From the NCBI GenBank assembly GCA_014529385.2, contig CM043956.1, forward strand, positions 63,430,620 to 63,494,619: a DNA stretch of 64,000 nucleotides, in the 5' to 3' direction. Positions 10,568-23,606 of this stretch are shown piece by piece. Below the pieces are notes generated by a model. The model had not been told where the DNA came from and did not search any database. It saw only the letters and a program-made list of their open reading frames with translations. This DNA comes from Adiantum capillus-veneris (Eukaryota; Streptophyta; Polypodiopsida; Polypodiales; Pteridaceae). The number at the start of each line of letters is the position of its first letter. The first letter of the stretch is position 1. Both the position numbers and the translations under genes were made by a program.

Positions 10568-11970
10568 CATTAGGAGATTTCGGAGGTCTTTTGGAGGGCC
10601 TTTTGGTAGAGAGAGGAAAATAAGCTCCTCCAATGAGAGAAGAGCCTACGTTACGTAGAAAAATAGATTGATATTAACAAAAATATAAAAGGTGTCCCTC
10701 TCCTCATTTAATAATCTAGTGGTCCTTGAAGACGAGCACTCTCTTTTATTTAATGCGAGCACCTTTTTTAGAAGGTAGATGCGGTGCATTTGATACAGGA
10801 TACGTCATCATTAGAACTCAAAAAGTCACAAAACTATCAAGTGGTGGAAGATTTTGAAACTTTTGATAGTGCCAATGCGTCCGGAACGCACATATCTCCT
10901 AAAAATGAATGTGCAATTGCCTCGCTTAAACATCCAAAGAGGCTAAAAATGTCAAACACCCCTAAAAGAACATTTTACTAACGGCGCGCGAGGGGGCATT
11001 CCAAAATTTTGGAATGCCTCCTCGCGCGCCGTTAGTAAAAAGGCCTTTTTTTCCTCTTTTTAGGGAGCTTTTTGAGAGGAAAATGTCCAAAAACCTCTAA
11101 AAAGGGGCCTTTTGGAAAGATAAGTGTCCAAAAATCACTAAAAGGAGCTTTGTACTAACGGCGCGCGAGGGGGCATTCCAAAATTTTGGAATGCCTCATC
11201 GCGCGCCGTTAGTAAAAAGGCCCTTTTTTCCTCTTTTTACGGAGCTTTTTGAGAGAAAAATGTCCAAAAACCTCTAAAAAGGGGCTTTTTGGAAAGATAA
11301 GTGTCCAAAAATCACTAAAAGGAGTTTTGTACTAACGGCGCGCGAGGGAGCATTCCAAAATTTTGGAATGCCTCCTCGCGCGCCGTTAGTAAAAAGGCCA
11401 TTTTTTCTTTTTTTTGGGAAGCTTTTTGAGAGAAAAATGTCCAAAAACCTCTAAAAAGGGGCTTTTTGGAAAGATAAGTGTCCAAAAATCACTAAAAAGA
11501 GCTTTGTACTAACGGCGCGCAGAGGGGCATTCTAAAATTTTAGAATGCCTCCTCGCGCGCCTTCAGTAAAAAGCCCATTTTTGGGGGTTTTTTGACATTT
11601 TTTGCCTCTCCGGATGTCGGAATGAGACAAGTAAACATTCGTTTTTAAGGTATTTTGGCGTTCCAGATGCATTGGTGGTGTCAAAATCCTCAAAATCTAT
11701 CACTATTTTACAGTTTGTGACTTTTCAACTTTCAGTGATGACGTAAGCTGCATTGAATGCGCCGCACCTGCCTCCTGAAAAAGACGCTTGCATTAAATAA
11801 AAAAGTGACCGTTTTCAAGGACGATTGGGAATATAAATCTACTTTTTAGAGTGTCTGGTTGTCCTTTTGGACGTACTCACAAGGTGCAAGTGCATTTTAA
11901 AAAAAGTTTCTAGAGAGAGAAATACAATTTCTTACAAGGCCCTCCAAATGACCTCCGAAATTTTCTAATG
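10568..11970. mobile_element. Foldback-like non-autonomous DNA element with a palindrome array
   Basis: A 1,403 bp segment is present in the left LTR and absent from the right LTR. Its ends are inverted copies: CATTAGGAGATTTCGGAGG on the left and the complement of CATTAGAAAATTTCGGAGG on the right. The similarity continues inward for some 400 bp on each side (for example TTTATTTAATGC, GTCACAAA and GATTTTGA on the left mirrored at 11.6-11.8 kb), so the whole element can fold on itself. The centre holds four palindromes on a 177 bp period. Flanks compared with the right LTR (CACTCA / CCCTTC) show no target duplication, or at most one ambiguous base. No coding capacity was found. Long inverted arms with a repeated centre fit foldback elements or a Mutator-like derivative; the superfamily is unknown. 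Confidence 0.85.
10977..11570. repeat. Four 177 bp-spaced palindromes (hairpin array)
   Basis: Near-perfect palindromes of about 60 bp start at 10977, 11154, 11331 and 11508. Each has an arm ACTAACGGCGCGCGAGG, an inner CATTCCAAAATTTTGGAATG core and a mirrored arm. The fourth is slightly degenerate. The spacers (AAAAGG, TTTTTGAGAG, TGTCCAAAAA) are also conserved, so this is a 177 bp tandem repeat with a strong CpG-rich cruciform in each unit. Confidence 0.95.
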
Positions 11971-12578
11971 CCCTTCTTTTGTTATCTAATTACTACCACG
12001 CTGTTTAAACATACATGTTCCTTTACTTTATTTATGATACTGGTTCGTTAAAACAACCCTTCAAACAGTATTACAAACAATAGTCAAACAAGAAGTCATC
12101 CAATTTTAAACCAACAACCCTTGGATTAAGTTCACTCAAGAATCTCTACTGGCGCTATTATGTCCGATCGGTGTATACATTATTTATAAAAACCCTTGTC
12201 CTCATGAGCATCCCATACCGCTCGACAAGTACTCGTTGTGCTAATCTGGACGTACTCCCGCCACAGCAACAACGGTGCCAATCTGGGCGTCATCCTCACG
12301 CCACGGCAAAACAAAATTGCAGTATCTAGCTGGGCTAATCTGGGTGTACTCCCACCACAGCATCAGCGGTGCCATCCTGGGCGTCATCTCATGCCTCGGC
12401 AACTGCCACATAATACCAGCGCTAATAAGTAGAGAGACTTGAGGAAAACCCTACCGAAGGTTTTGGACAAACATTCTTTCCTATAGCAACGAGTTTAACC
12501 AAACAATCTTTCCTACTTGTCAAACATATGCCGAGTTTCTTGGGGTTAAGCCCCGTGGTTTCGGTCCGTGTTTTCTTT

Positions 12579-12773
12579 TCATAAGGTAAATATTATATTT
12601 CTATGGTCTCGCATATGCAATGATGCATAACTTGAAACTGCAATACTAACCTGTACCATAGCTCCGATTGGTCCGATTGGTGGAGACATAGCATGTTCCG
12701 CAGGAGTTCCCCCGTTGCTTGTACCGGCTTCATGATCATTAGCGCCTTGTGTTCGAGCACGCTTTGGAGCCAT
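12579..12773 (-). other. Short LTR-encoded frame with a Gag-like basic N-terminus
   Basis: On the minus strand the LTR contains a small frame beginning MAPKRARTQG, a composition common at the N-terminus of plant gypsy Gag proteins. A close counterpart beginning MDPKRARTQG lies in the right LTR near 20.97-21.11 kb. In both, GTTAGT, a fair splice-donor sequence, follows soon after. It may be a translated leader of the element's transcript; no further claim is made. Confidence 0.4.
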
Positions 12774-13204
12774 TTTTTTGTACTACACTTATGTTATACA
12801 CTTAAAACATTCAATTGGTCAATTTCCCTAGTAATCTCCTTGTTTCCAAAGAGAGTCTGTAATTTGAATCCTCGCCAACTCGGATTCACACTTAGTGTTA
12901 TTGTTCTACATCTAATTTCTATACATCAAATATTTGCTAATCGTAATTAATCAAAAATTAAGTGTGTAAACTACGAGTGAAAGTTTAGGATTGCATTACT
13001 TTTATGCATGACATTTCTAATCCAATTCTAACTTCCATTTCTATACTTCAACTAAATCAATTTTTAGTATTATTCAAAATTCTACTTAATCTAATTGACA
13101 ATAAAATTGTTGAATGATAATTTCATCATGTTTAATAAGAATATGATGAGTTCTCTTATGTACTAACTTTCAATTAACTATGCATAAGTTAATAGTGAAG
13201 ATGT

Positions 13205-14000
13205 ATTAACTAGAGAGAGTAGGTATACTTAGAGAGATTAGAGTAAGAGAAAATATACACACACATAATTCCTAAAGTTAATTGAATCCTACTAATCTAT
13301 TAAAGAGATTACAGTAAGAGATAGCACACACACACACATATCCTTCTTAAAACTAATTGAATCTTACTAATCTATTAGAGAGATTACAGTAAGAGATAGC
13401 ACACACACACACACACATCCTTCTTTAAACTAATTTAATCTTACTAATCTATTAGAGAGATTACAGTAAAAGATAACACACACACACACACATATCTTAC
13501 TAATCTATTAGAGAGATTAGAGTAAAAGATAGCACACACACACACATATCTTTCTTAAAGCTAATTGAATCTTACTAACCTATTAGAGAGATTAGAGTAA
13601 GAGATAGCACACACACACATAGCTAATTGAATCTTACTAATCTATTAGAGAGATTAGAGTAAGAGATAGTACACACACACACACATAGCTAATTGAATCT
13701 TACTAATCTATTAGAGAGATTAGAGTAAGAGATAGTACACACACACACACACATAGCTAATTGAATCCTACTAATCTATTAGAGAGATTAGAGTAAGAGA
13801 TAGCACACACACACACATAGCTAATTGAATCTTACTAATCTATTAGAGAGATTAGAGTAGAAGATAGCACACACACACACATAGCTAATTGAATCTTACT
13901 AATCTATTGGAGAGATTAGAGTAAGAGATAGCACACACACACATAGCTAATTGAATCTTACTAATCTATTAGAGAGATTAGAATAAGAGATAGCACACAT
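13205..14000. repeat. LTR minisatellite with (CA)n cores, left copy
   Basis: About a dozen units of roughly 55-70 bp. Each has AGAGAGATTAGAGTAAGAGA, a CA tract of varying length and (often) TAGCTAATTGAATC. The right LTR has the same array (21.55-22.29 kb) with fewer units. Confidence 0.92.
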
Positions 14001-14169
14001 ACATCATTCATAAAGTTAATTGAATGCTTAATTAATACACACCTTATTAGTGCACTGGAGTTTTTGCTCTCTTAGTGGTTTGTGGACGCCTTCTCTCTAA
14101 GAGAAGTGGGAGCACTTCGTGAGCACTATAGAGGCAATCGCTATATCTAAAGTGTGAGCATGGATGCTC

Positions 14170-14177
14170 TATTTATA
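14170..14177 (-). promoter_or_regulatory. TATA box in the left LTR
   Basis: TATAAATA on the minus strand; the same site is kept in the right LTR at 22455-22462. Confidence 0.6.
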
Positions 14178-17100
14178 GCAGAAAAGAAAACGTTCAAAAA
14201 AATTTTCAAAAAAAATAATTTTTTTGAAATTTATATTTTTTTTATTTTTTTTTTAATTTCTCAAAAATCATACCCGCGTTTTTGGTACCCTTGTGGTACC
14301 CATCAGCTTGACCACTTTGTCATTATCATCAAAAGATAAGGCCACACAGCCCCCCCTCATTAAGATTAGTCAAGACTAGCCTCTCCTTTTCATGTGATAG
14401 TGTGTCCCACTTTGTCTCCTCCTATGTGAGTCCAGGTGAGTCCATGTGCCTTCATTTGTCATCCATGTGTATTCTTTTGTCTTTATAATTATTTTATTTA
14501 TGTCCTTAATGATAATTTACTTTACATTTTTAAGTTAAACTTTACAGTCTTATATTAACTTTACGGTAGTAAAAGAAAATTCTACAATCAGTAAATAAGT
14601 CTTACAATAAGTTAATTAGTGATTCATATAGCTAAACATGTCAGAATTTTGTAGCGTAAATTTTAAATCCTAAGTTTTCTCAACCTACGATTCATAATTT
14701 GAACTTGAATATCTTAAATAATGAGTTATGGTTAAAAAAATTCAAATGCGTAATAGAACTTGTGTGAAATTTGAAAGTAGAGACCTTACAATCTCCCCAA
14801 CTTAGAATTTGAGATGCCCTCATCTCAAGAACAGTGAAGGGTAATCCTTAAGAAGGGATGTCTCATCTTCCCAAGTAGCATCTTCTATAGGGAAATCCTT
14901 CCATAATATAAGATGTTCTTTGATGGATCTATTCCTAAGCTTTCTCTCCTGAGTTTCTAGGATAGTATCAGGTTGGAGTTGTAAAACATCTTGAGCAGGT
15001 AAAATGATGAGCAAGGACATGGTCAGGATTATATACATAAGGTTTTAACAGACTTACATGAAATACATCATGCACTTTGAGATGAGAAGGGATTTTTATT
15101 CTATAAGCTTGATCACTTACAACCTTGATTATTTCGTAAGGTCCACAATATCGGTAACTAAGCTTCTTATACCTTCCGAGAGACAGATTGCTCTTTTTGG
15201 GCTTTACTCGTAAGAACACTTTGTCACCTTCTTTGAAAATCCGATCAGATATTTTTAAGTCAACGTACTTCTTTTGTCGATCTTGAGCCGCTTGAATATC
15301 CCTTCGAATAGCTTTGGTTTGAGCTTCCATTTCTTCAAGCATTTTCTTTGAGGCTTCTACCCTTATAGTGGGGTCAAAAATGTTAAGAGGTGTTAAACAT
15401 TCTTGACCATAAAGAGCATTAAAAGGTGTCATTACAATACTTCTATGAGTAGAGGAATTGTATGCATACTTTACCAAGGGTAGAGGGCAGGTATTGAATC
15501 CACTTGCGAGGTTCTCTATTGCAGTAAGCTCTGAGAATGTCTTCAATTACTTGATTAACTCTTTCAGTTTGGCCGTCAGTTTGAGGATGATATGCAGTAC
15601 TAAAACATAACTGGGTTCCAATAGCTTGAAACAATGATGCCCAAAACTTTGAAGTAAACTTGGCATCACGATCGCTGACAATCCTCTTGGGTAAACCATG
15701 AATTCTGAAAACATCCTTCACAAACAGACGAGCAATATCTGAAGCTGTAAAGGTTGTCTTGACTGGGATTAAGTGATCCACTTTAGTAAGCAAGTCGACT
15801 ATGACCATGATTGAATCATAGACAGCTTGAACAGAAGGAAACCCGGTGATAAAGTCCATGCTAATACATTCCCATTTCATTTGGGGAATATCTAAAGGAT
15901 GTAATTTACCTGGCATCTTTAGTCTTTCTACCTTAATCCTTTGACAAGACAAACACTGCTTGACATAGCGAAGGACATCACCCTTCATACCTTGCCAATA
16001 GTAACTTCTGCGAATTGCATTGATGGTTTTGGCATAACCTGGATGTCCTGAAGTTGGGCCATCATGTGCTTCATATAGGATAGCATTCCTTAGGGTAGAA
16101 TCCTTAGGTATGCATAGTCGATTCCTATAGTAAATTTTCCCATCTTCTAAGGAGTAATGTAGAGGTTTAGGCTGATTTGATGATACCCTCTCTTCACGTA
16201 GGATACTAGCAAGCATCTAGTAATCTGCATCTCTGACAGCAACATCCGAGACCTTGTCTAAAATAGGGTTGTTAGCCATGGAAATTGCCCCAAGAAAATC
16301 TTTACGGCTTAGGGCATCTGCCACAACATTATCCTTACCTGGTCTAAATTTAATATCAAAATCATATTTGTGCATGAGTTCTATCCATCTCCTCTGTTTC
16401 ATGTTAAGGTTAGGTTGGGTAAAAATCCACTTAAGGCTCTTATGATCTGTTACCAATTGGAATTTGCATCCCAATAGATAATGTCTCCATAGCTTGAGAG
16501 CGTGAATAACTACTAGCAATTCTAAATCATGTGTAGCATAATTCACTTCATGAACCCTAAGCTTTCAAGAAGTATAAGCTACAGGCCTTCCTTCTTGAGT
16601 AAGGACTCCTCCTAATGCAAGGTTACTAGCATCTGTGATCACCTCGAATTCTTGGGTGAAGTCTGGAAGTTTTAAGAGAGGTTCTGAAGCAAGATACTCC
16701 TTAAGCTATTTGAAGCAAGATTCATGTTTTTCTTCCCAAAGTATCGTAGCTCCTTTCTTTAGCAAGTCGGTTAGCGGTGCAGCTTTAAGAGCATAGTCCT
16801 TTACAAAGATCCTGTACCACCCTGTGATACCTAAGAACCCTCTGACTTCGGTTTGTGAAGTGGGTTGAGGCCATTCCACAATAATTTTGACTTTTTCAGG
16901 GTCAACAGAGACTCCTTCAGGTGAAATGATGAACCCTAAGTAATAGACCTTAGGGATAAAGAAGGTACATTTGCTTTTCTTTGCATACAGCTTATTTTGG
17001 CGTAAAAGCTCTAACACTTTCCTAACATGTCCTTCATGCTCTTCCTCTGATTTGGAATAAATTAAGATATCGTCAAAGAATACTAGGACAAAATCGTCCA

Positions 17101-19312
17101 AGAATTCTCTAAAGATATCGTGCATCAGACGATTGAAAGTTGCAGGAGCATTCGTAAGTCCGAAAACCATCACTGTAAATTCGTAATGACCATAACGAGT
17201 GTTGAAAGTTGTTTTGGAGATATCAGCCTCCTGGATTCGAATTTGATGATAGCCAGATTGAAGATTGATCTTTGTGAATATTTTGGCTCCATGTAATTTG
17301 TCCAGCATCTCATCAATACGAGGAATTGGATATTTATTCTTGATGTTAACCTGATTTAAGCCCCTATAATCTATGCAAAGTCGAAGAGAGCCATCCTTTT
17401 TCTTTTGGAAGAGAACAGGTGCACCCCATGCAGATGTACTAGGTCGGATAAACCCTTGCTCAATCAACTTCTTGAGCTACTCCTTGAGTTCTATAGCCTC
17501 TGGAAGTGACATCTTGTACGGCGCTCTTGAAACTGGTTCACTACCTGGAAAAATTTTGATTTCATGGTCTACCTCCCTAGGTGGTGGTAGTTCAAAAATT
17601 TCACCGGGGAAAACATCCGAAAATTCTTCTAACCACATTGGTTCAGGGTTGGAAGAAGATTTTTCTACTTTGTTTAGCTTGACTACAAAAATTTGTTGAC
17701 CCTTGCGTAACCCTTTCAAGAGACGATTAGCTTTGACCAAGTAAGCTTTTGGTCGTCCATTCTGGCCTTGAATAGTGACTTCTTGACCTTGGTTGTCCAT
17801 AAAAGTAACACTTCCTTGGGCACAATGGATATTGGCATTATGACTGGCTAACCAATCCATTCCAAGAATTCTGTCATAGATTCCTATGGATAAGGTTCGA
17901 AAAGTAGTAGAAGTAGAGTATTCTCCCAACTTGAAATCTATTTTTCCCACAGTGTACTGAGATAACACCTCCTTTCCATTGGCTAATTCAACTCTCATAT
18001 TTCTTGCAGGGTGTTGATTAAGTCCTAACCTCCTTAAACATTTAGGTGACAAGAAAGAATGAGTACTTCCACAATCAATAAGAAGCTCAAATTTTTCACC
18101 TTGGTGATTTGCAGGTGTTTGAATGACAGCATATTGTTGTCTTGCTCTTGGGTTATCAATTGCAGCATGTAGAGTTGCTATTTCCTCTTGTTCTTCTCCC
18201 AATGTTGGTTCTCCTATGATAGCATTGACTCTGGCAGCCATTCCGCGCCCTCGACCTCGTCCTCCATTTCTTCCTCCACGATTTATTATTTGGCCTCGTC
18301 CTCTAGCTCGAGTAGGTGTATTTGTTGCGGAGACTCGCCTAGGACATACATTCCTGAAATGTCCTAGCTCGTTGCATTCATAGCATCTAAGATCTGCATT
18401 TTGAGCTCCATTTGCTGAAGCTGCAACTATTGGATGAGTTTGGTGAACTGGGTGAACTTGCCTTTGGTTCCACATCATAGGCCGTCCTCTTCTTCCAACA
18501 TTCCTTGTATTTCCATTTCGTACCCTTTGAGAGTTTGACATCTCTTTAGCTAAGGGCTTAGCTTTTAAAAGAGCATCTTGCAAATTTATAGGCCTCATGG
18601 CTTCTAGACGAGTATTTAAAGGAGCATTTAGCCCTTGGCAGAAACGGGCTACTTGTTGATCTGCGGTCATTGGCGGAGCATAGCGCCTAAGAGTTACAAA
18701 TTTGGAGTAGTATTCTTCCACTGTAAGATAAAACTGACTTAAGTTGAAGAATTCATTCATCTTAAGGGATTCGTGTGCAGGTGGAAGATAACGTCCTTTG
18801 ACAGCATACTTAATATCTTCCCAAGTTTGAGTGTTTTGAGCTACTTGATTATCTTTGAAGTGTTGTTTCCACCAAAGCTTGGCATCCCCCGTGAGACGAA
18901 ACATAGCCAACATTGCTTGGTTATCGGGGGTAGTACCAGCAGCAGCAAAATAATCCTCCATCTCTTCGAGCCACACTTCTGCATCGCGCTCAACTAGGGC
19001 TCCTTCCCCTTTGAAAGAGGGAAGTCTAGCTTGCTGGAGAAGTAGATTTTTCTCTTGAAGAGATGTGTACACCTCACTCTGTGCAATATAGATTAAGTGA
19101 AACTTTATTGGATACTCTAACTTTAATCCACTTTAAGACAAGACTTGATCAGACAATAATACAAAACAAAATATAATATTAATCCAAACTCTATTTATAT
19201 ACACATTATTTTCTACCAAGGTTGGTAATCTTTAGGTACAAGGATTGTAATGTCTCTATATTTTGAGTTTAGTGACTACAAAAGAATAGGCTAAAGGATC
19301 AAAATAATAAGT

Positions 19313-19750
19313 TTATTTTGACCCCTGAAAGCTACGAGATACACATATGGGTCGAATCCTACCACCATGGATAACTTTTGTAACTTGGTTATAGACCCAT
19401 TGAGTCTGAGATATCTTTTCTCCTCCCAAGGTAATGGTAGCATCCAGATTCTTAGTACCAAGGAAAAGATAAACTTTGATGACTTTTAACTCCTCTTCCC
19501 ATCGAAGTTTCTTGAGGTTGGTATCCATGCACCATATCTTGTCAGCATCGATGGTATAGATTCCTCCAGATGGACTCCAGTTGATGCCCCATCCTCTATG
19601 CACCCTTGGGATAGGTGGTGCAAACACCCTATCCAAAATCATCATCACCCTTTTTCGAAACTGATAATTTGGTGATTGGCATGCATTTTCAAACATGATG
19701 GTGAACACCTGGAATTTCTGGTAAGCTGAATGAACATTTTCCTGTACCAA
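19313..19750 (-). other. Additional frame between primer site and gag of the chromovirus
   Basis: A 145-codon frame on the element's sense strand lies between the primer-binding site (about 19.88 kb) and Gag (about 19.07 kb), where chromoviruses usually have only leader sequence. It is Trp- and Lys-containing with no recognised domain. It could be an acquired host fragment, an extra element gene or a chance frame. No homologue was recognised. Confidence 0.4.
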
Positions 19751-19877
19751 GAAAGTTCAATCTTCAATACCATATAAAAACTCAAAACAATTTTTCTAGG
19801 TTCTTCTATTATTTCAAACATTCGCATCCTTCAATATCCAAACATCAATCTAAAAATCTCCCCAAGATTTAACCTAG

Positions 19878-19889
19878 GCTCTGATACCA
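19878..19889 (-). promoter_or_regulatory. Primer-binding site (initiator tRNA-Met type)
   Basis: TGGTATCAGAGC on the minus strand, one base inside the right LTR. It matches the 3' end of plant initiator tRNA-Met and fixes the element's orientation. Confidence 0.93.
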
Positions 19890-19890
19890 G

Positions 19891-22800
19891 TGTGAGGTCC
19901 CTACCCCTTTTTGAGAGGAGCGGAGTACCTTTGATAGGTCTCCAATCCTGAAAAATAAAAACCAACGGACATTGCCTTCGCTACTACGTAGCCACGGGCA
20001 TGAACCGTTAGTGAAGGATTGGTCCTATCTCGCTATGGCGGAGCGTGACCACCATAACCCTATCTAAAAACTATCTATAATCAATTATACCTAAAAGTAT
20101 AAATCTTAGAGTGACCAACCTGTGCGCTTTTTTCCCCATGTTTCAGAAGCACAGCCGCCAAGGTTTGTCTCTTTTAAGATTTCTGACTATAAAAAATAAA
20201 AAATGGAAAAATTATAGCATTGGAAAGTTACCCGATTCATCGGATACACCCGTCCATAGAATGATACCGTCGGGGTATCATTCTCCCACTTTCCACACCA
20301 CACTCACCCTTCTTTTGTTATCTAATTACTACCACACTGTTTAAACATACATGTTCCTTTACTTTATTTATGATACTGGTTCGTTAAAACAACCCTTCAA
20401 ACAGTATTACAAACAATAGTCAAACAAGAAGTCATCCAATTTTAAACCAACAACCCTTGGATTAAGTTCACTCAAGAATCTCTACTGGCGCTATTATGTC
20501 CGATCGGTGTATACATTATTTATAAAAACCCTTGTCCTCATGAGCGTCCCATACCGCTCGACAAGTACTCGTTGTGCTAATCTGGACGTACTCCCACCAC
20601 AGCAACAACGGTGCCAATCTGGGCATCATCCTCACACCACGGCAAAACAAAATTGCAGTATCCAGCTGGGCTAATCTGGGTGTACTCCCACCACAGCATC
20701 AGCGGTGCCATCCTCGGCGTTATCTCATGCCTCGACAATTGCCACATAATACCAGCGCTAATAAGTAGAGAGACTTGAGGGAAACCCTACCGAAGGTTTT
20801 GGACAAACATTCTTTCCTATAGCAACCAGTTTAACCAAACAATATTTCCTACTTGTCAAACATATGCCGAGTTTCTTGGGGTGAAGCCCCGTGGTTTTGG
20901 TCCGTGTTTTCTTTTCATAAGGTAAATATTATGTTTCTATGGTCTCGCATATGCAATGATGCATAACTTGAAACTACAATACTAACCTATACCATAGCTC
21001 CGATTGGTCCGATTGGTGGAGACATAGCATGTTCCGCAGGAGTTCCCCCGTTGCTTGTACCGGATTCATGATCATTAGCGCCTTGTGTTCGAGCACGCTT
21101 TGGATCCATTTTTTTGTACTACACTTGTGTTATACACTTAGAACATTAAATTGGTCAATTTCCCTAGTAATCTCCTTGTTTCCAAAGAGAGTCTGTAATT
21201 TGAATCCTCGCCAACTCGGATTCACACTTAGTGTTGTTGTTCTACATCTAATTTCTATACATCAAATATTTGCTAATCGTAATTAATCAAAAATTAAGTG
21301 TGTAAACTACGAGTGAAAGTTTAGAACTGCATAACTTTTATGCATGACATTTCTAATCCAATTCTAACTTCCATTTTTATACTTCAACTAAATCAATTTT
21401 TAGTATTATTCAAAATTCTACTTAATCTAATTGACAATAAAAGTGTTGAATGATAATTTCATCATGTATAATAAGAATATGATGAGTTCTCTTATGTATT
21501 AACTGTCAATTAACTATGCATAAGTTAATAGTGAAGATGCATTAACTAGAGAGAGTAGGTATACTTAGAGAGATTAGAGTAAGAGAAAATATACACACAC
21601 ATAATTCCTAAAGTTAATTAAATCCTACTAATCTATTAAAGAGATTACAGTAAGAGATAGCACACACACACACACAAACATATCCTTCTTAAAACTAATT
21701 GAATCTTACTAATCTATTAGAGAGATTACAGTAAGAGATAGCACACACACACACACATATCCTTCTTTAAACTAATTGAATCTTACTAACTATTAGAGAG
21801 ATTAGAGTAAAAGATAGCACACACACACACACATATCTTACTAATCTATCAGAGAGATTAGAGTAAAAGATAGCACACATACACACATATCTTTCTTGAA
21901 GCTAATTGAATCTTACTAATCTATTAGAGAGATTAGAGTAAGAGATAGCACACACACATAGCTAATTGAATCTTAATAATCTATTAGAGAGATTAGAGTA
22001 AGAGATAGCACGCACACACACACACACATAGCTAATTGAATCTTACTAATCTATTAGAGAGATTAGAGTAAGAGATAGCGCACACACACACACACACACA
22101 TAGCTAATTGAATCTTACTAATCTATTAGAGAGATTAGAGTAGAAGATAGCACACACACACACATAGCTAATTGAATCTTACTTATCTATTAGAGAGATT
22201 AGAGTAAGAGATAGCACACACACACACATAGCTAATTGAATCTTACTAATCTATTAGAGAGATTAGAATAAGAGATAGCACACATACATCATTCCTAAAG
22301 TTAATTGAATGCTTAATTAATACGCATCTTATTAGTCCACTAGAGTTTTTTCTCTCTTAGTGGTTTGTGGACGCGTTCTCTCTAAGAGAAGTGGCAGCAC
22401 TTCGTGAGCACTATAGACGCAATCGCTATGTCTAAAGTGTGAGCATGGATGCTCTATTTATAGCAGAAAAGAAAACGTTCAAAAGAAAATTCAAAAAATA
22501 ATAATTTTTTAAAAAAAATAAAAAATAAATATATTTTTTTCTCAAAAATCATACCCGCGTTTTTGGTACCCTTGTGGTACCCATCAGCTTGACCACTTTG
22601 TCATTATCATCAAAAGATAAGCCCACACAGCCCCCCCTCATTAAGATTAGTCAAGACTAGCCTCTCCTTTTCATGTGACAGTGCGTCCCACTTTGTCCCC
22701 TCCTATGTGAGTCCAGGTGAGTCCATGTGCCTTCATTTGTAATCCATGTGTATTCTTTTGTCTTTATAATTATTTTATTTATTTTCTTAATGATAATTTA

Positions 22801-23071
22801 CTTTACATTTTCAAGTTAAACTTTACAGTCTTATATTAACTTTACGGTAGTAAAAGAAAATTCTACAATCAGTAAATAAGTCTTACAATAAGTTAATTAG
22901 TGATTCATATAGCTAAATATGTCAGAATTTTGTAGCGTAAATTTTAAATCTAGGTTTTCTCAACCTACGATTCATAATTTGAACTTGAATATCTTAAATA
23001 ATGAGTTATGGTTAAAAAAAAATCAAATGTGTAATAGAACTTGTGTGAAATTTGAAAGTAGAGACCTTACA
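19891..23071 (-). repeat. Right (5') LTR of the chromovirus
   Basis: 3,181 bp, TGTGAGGTC to GACCTTACA, lacking the foldback insertion. It carries the CA minisatellite at about 21.55-22.29 kb. The TATA box at 22455-22462 places transcription start near 22.43 kb, leaving a very long R-U5 of about 2.5 kb that includes the minisatellite. Confidence 0.95.
22455..22462 (-). promoter_or_regulatory. TATA box of the chromovirus 5' LTR
   Basis: TATAAATA on the minus strand within CTGCTATAAATAGAGC, conserved in both LTRs. Confidence 0.65.
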
Positions 23072-23606
23072 GCTTTAAAGTCCTACAAGCCTCCGATATT
23101 GTTCAAGTGCTCCCAAATGCTTGAAAATGCTTCAATTTTGATTCCAAGTGCTTCTAAGTACCTCCATGTGGTGATGCTAAGTGATTTTGAGTGATTCTTA
23201 TTGATTTAAAATCTTCCAAAGGCTTCAAGTACTTGGAAGTGCTTTCAAGTGCTTCCAAATAATTTAAAATCCTTTGAAGAGCGCATGAAAAACTCAAAGT
23301 GCTTTTGAAGACCTTTGAGTGTTATCTTCTACTTCCATGTGCTGCTAAATGCTTTTGAGTGCTGCTAAGATCTTCTGAATGCTTCTAAGTGTTTTCAAGG
23401 GCTTCCAAAAGCTTCCAAATACTTTAGAGTTCTTTGAAGAGCTCATGAAAGACTCCAAGCACTTCAAAGTGCTTCTAAAGCAATTCCTTTGAGTGATGTT
23501 ATGTGCTTCCAAATTCTTCCATGTGTTGTTCAATGCTTTCCAGTGCTCTCGATGATTTTGAAAGCTTTTGAGTACTTGCAAGTGTTTTTGAATGCTTTCA
23601 AGTGCT
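23072..23606. repeat. AAGTGCTT-rich block, middle part
   Basis: It continues the block broken at 10152: AAGTGCTT, AAATGCTT, AAGTGCTTC and similar words every 10-25 bp. The first five bases are the right copy of the GCTTT target duplication. Confidence 0.85.

Larger units (their letters stand above)
10153..14790 (-). repeat. Left (3') LTR of the chromovirus, with a nested insertion
   Basis: It matches 19891-23071 along its length but is about 1.4 kb longer because of the foldback-like element at 10568-11970. It contains the CA-bearing minisatellite (13.2-14.0 kb) and a TATAAATA box on the minus strand at 14170-14177. The minus-strand polypurine tract is AAGTTGGGGAGAT at 14791-14803. Confidence 0.95.
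10153..23071 (-). mobile_element. Ty3/gypsy chromovirus LTR retrotransposon (fossil)
   Basis: The element is bounded by LTRs at 10153-14790 and 19891-23071 and by GCTTT duplications. LTR tips are TGTGAGGTC and GACCTTACA. A TGGTATCAGAGC primer site sits on the minus strand inside the right LTR, so the element reads right to left. Parts in order: Gag with a CCHC knuckle (about 19.1-18.3 kb), protease with a D-C-G active site (about 18.1 kb), reverse transcriptase (about 17.5-16.8 kb), RNase H (about 16.6-16.25 kb), integrase with HHCC and DDE regions (about 16.2-15.4 kb) and a chromodomain (about 15.0-14.85 kb). The terminal chromodomain marks a chromovirus; the exact clade was not settled. LTRs differ by about 2 percent in a sampled 450 bp, mostly at CpG, so it is young. 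It is nearly whole in layout, with a handful of breaks. Confidence 0.95.

Noticed and set aside
10977-11570. CRISPR-like regularly spaced palindromes
   Set aside because: The 177 bp period has conserved, not variable, spacers and lies inside a plant transposon; it is a tandem repeat within a foldback-like element.
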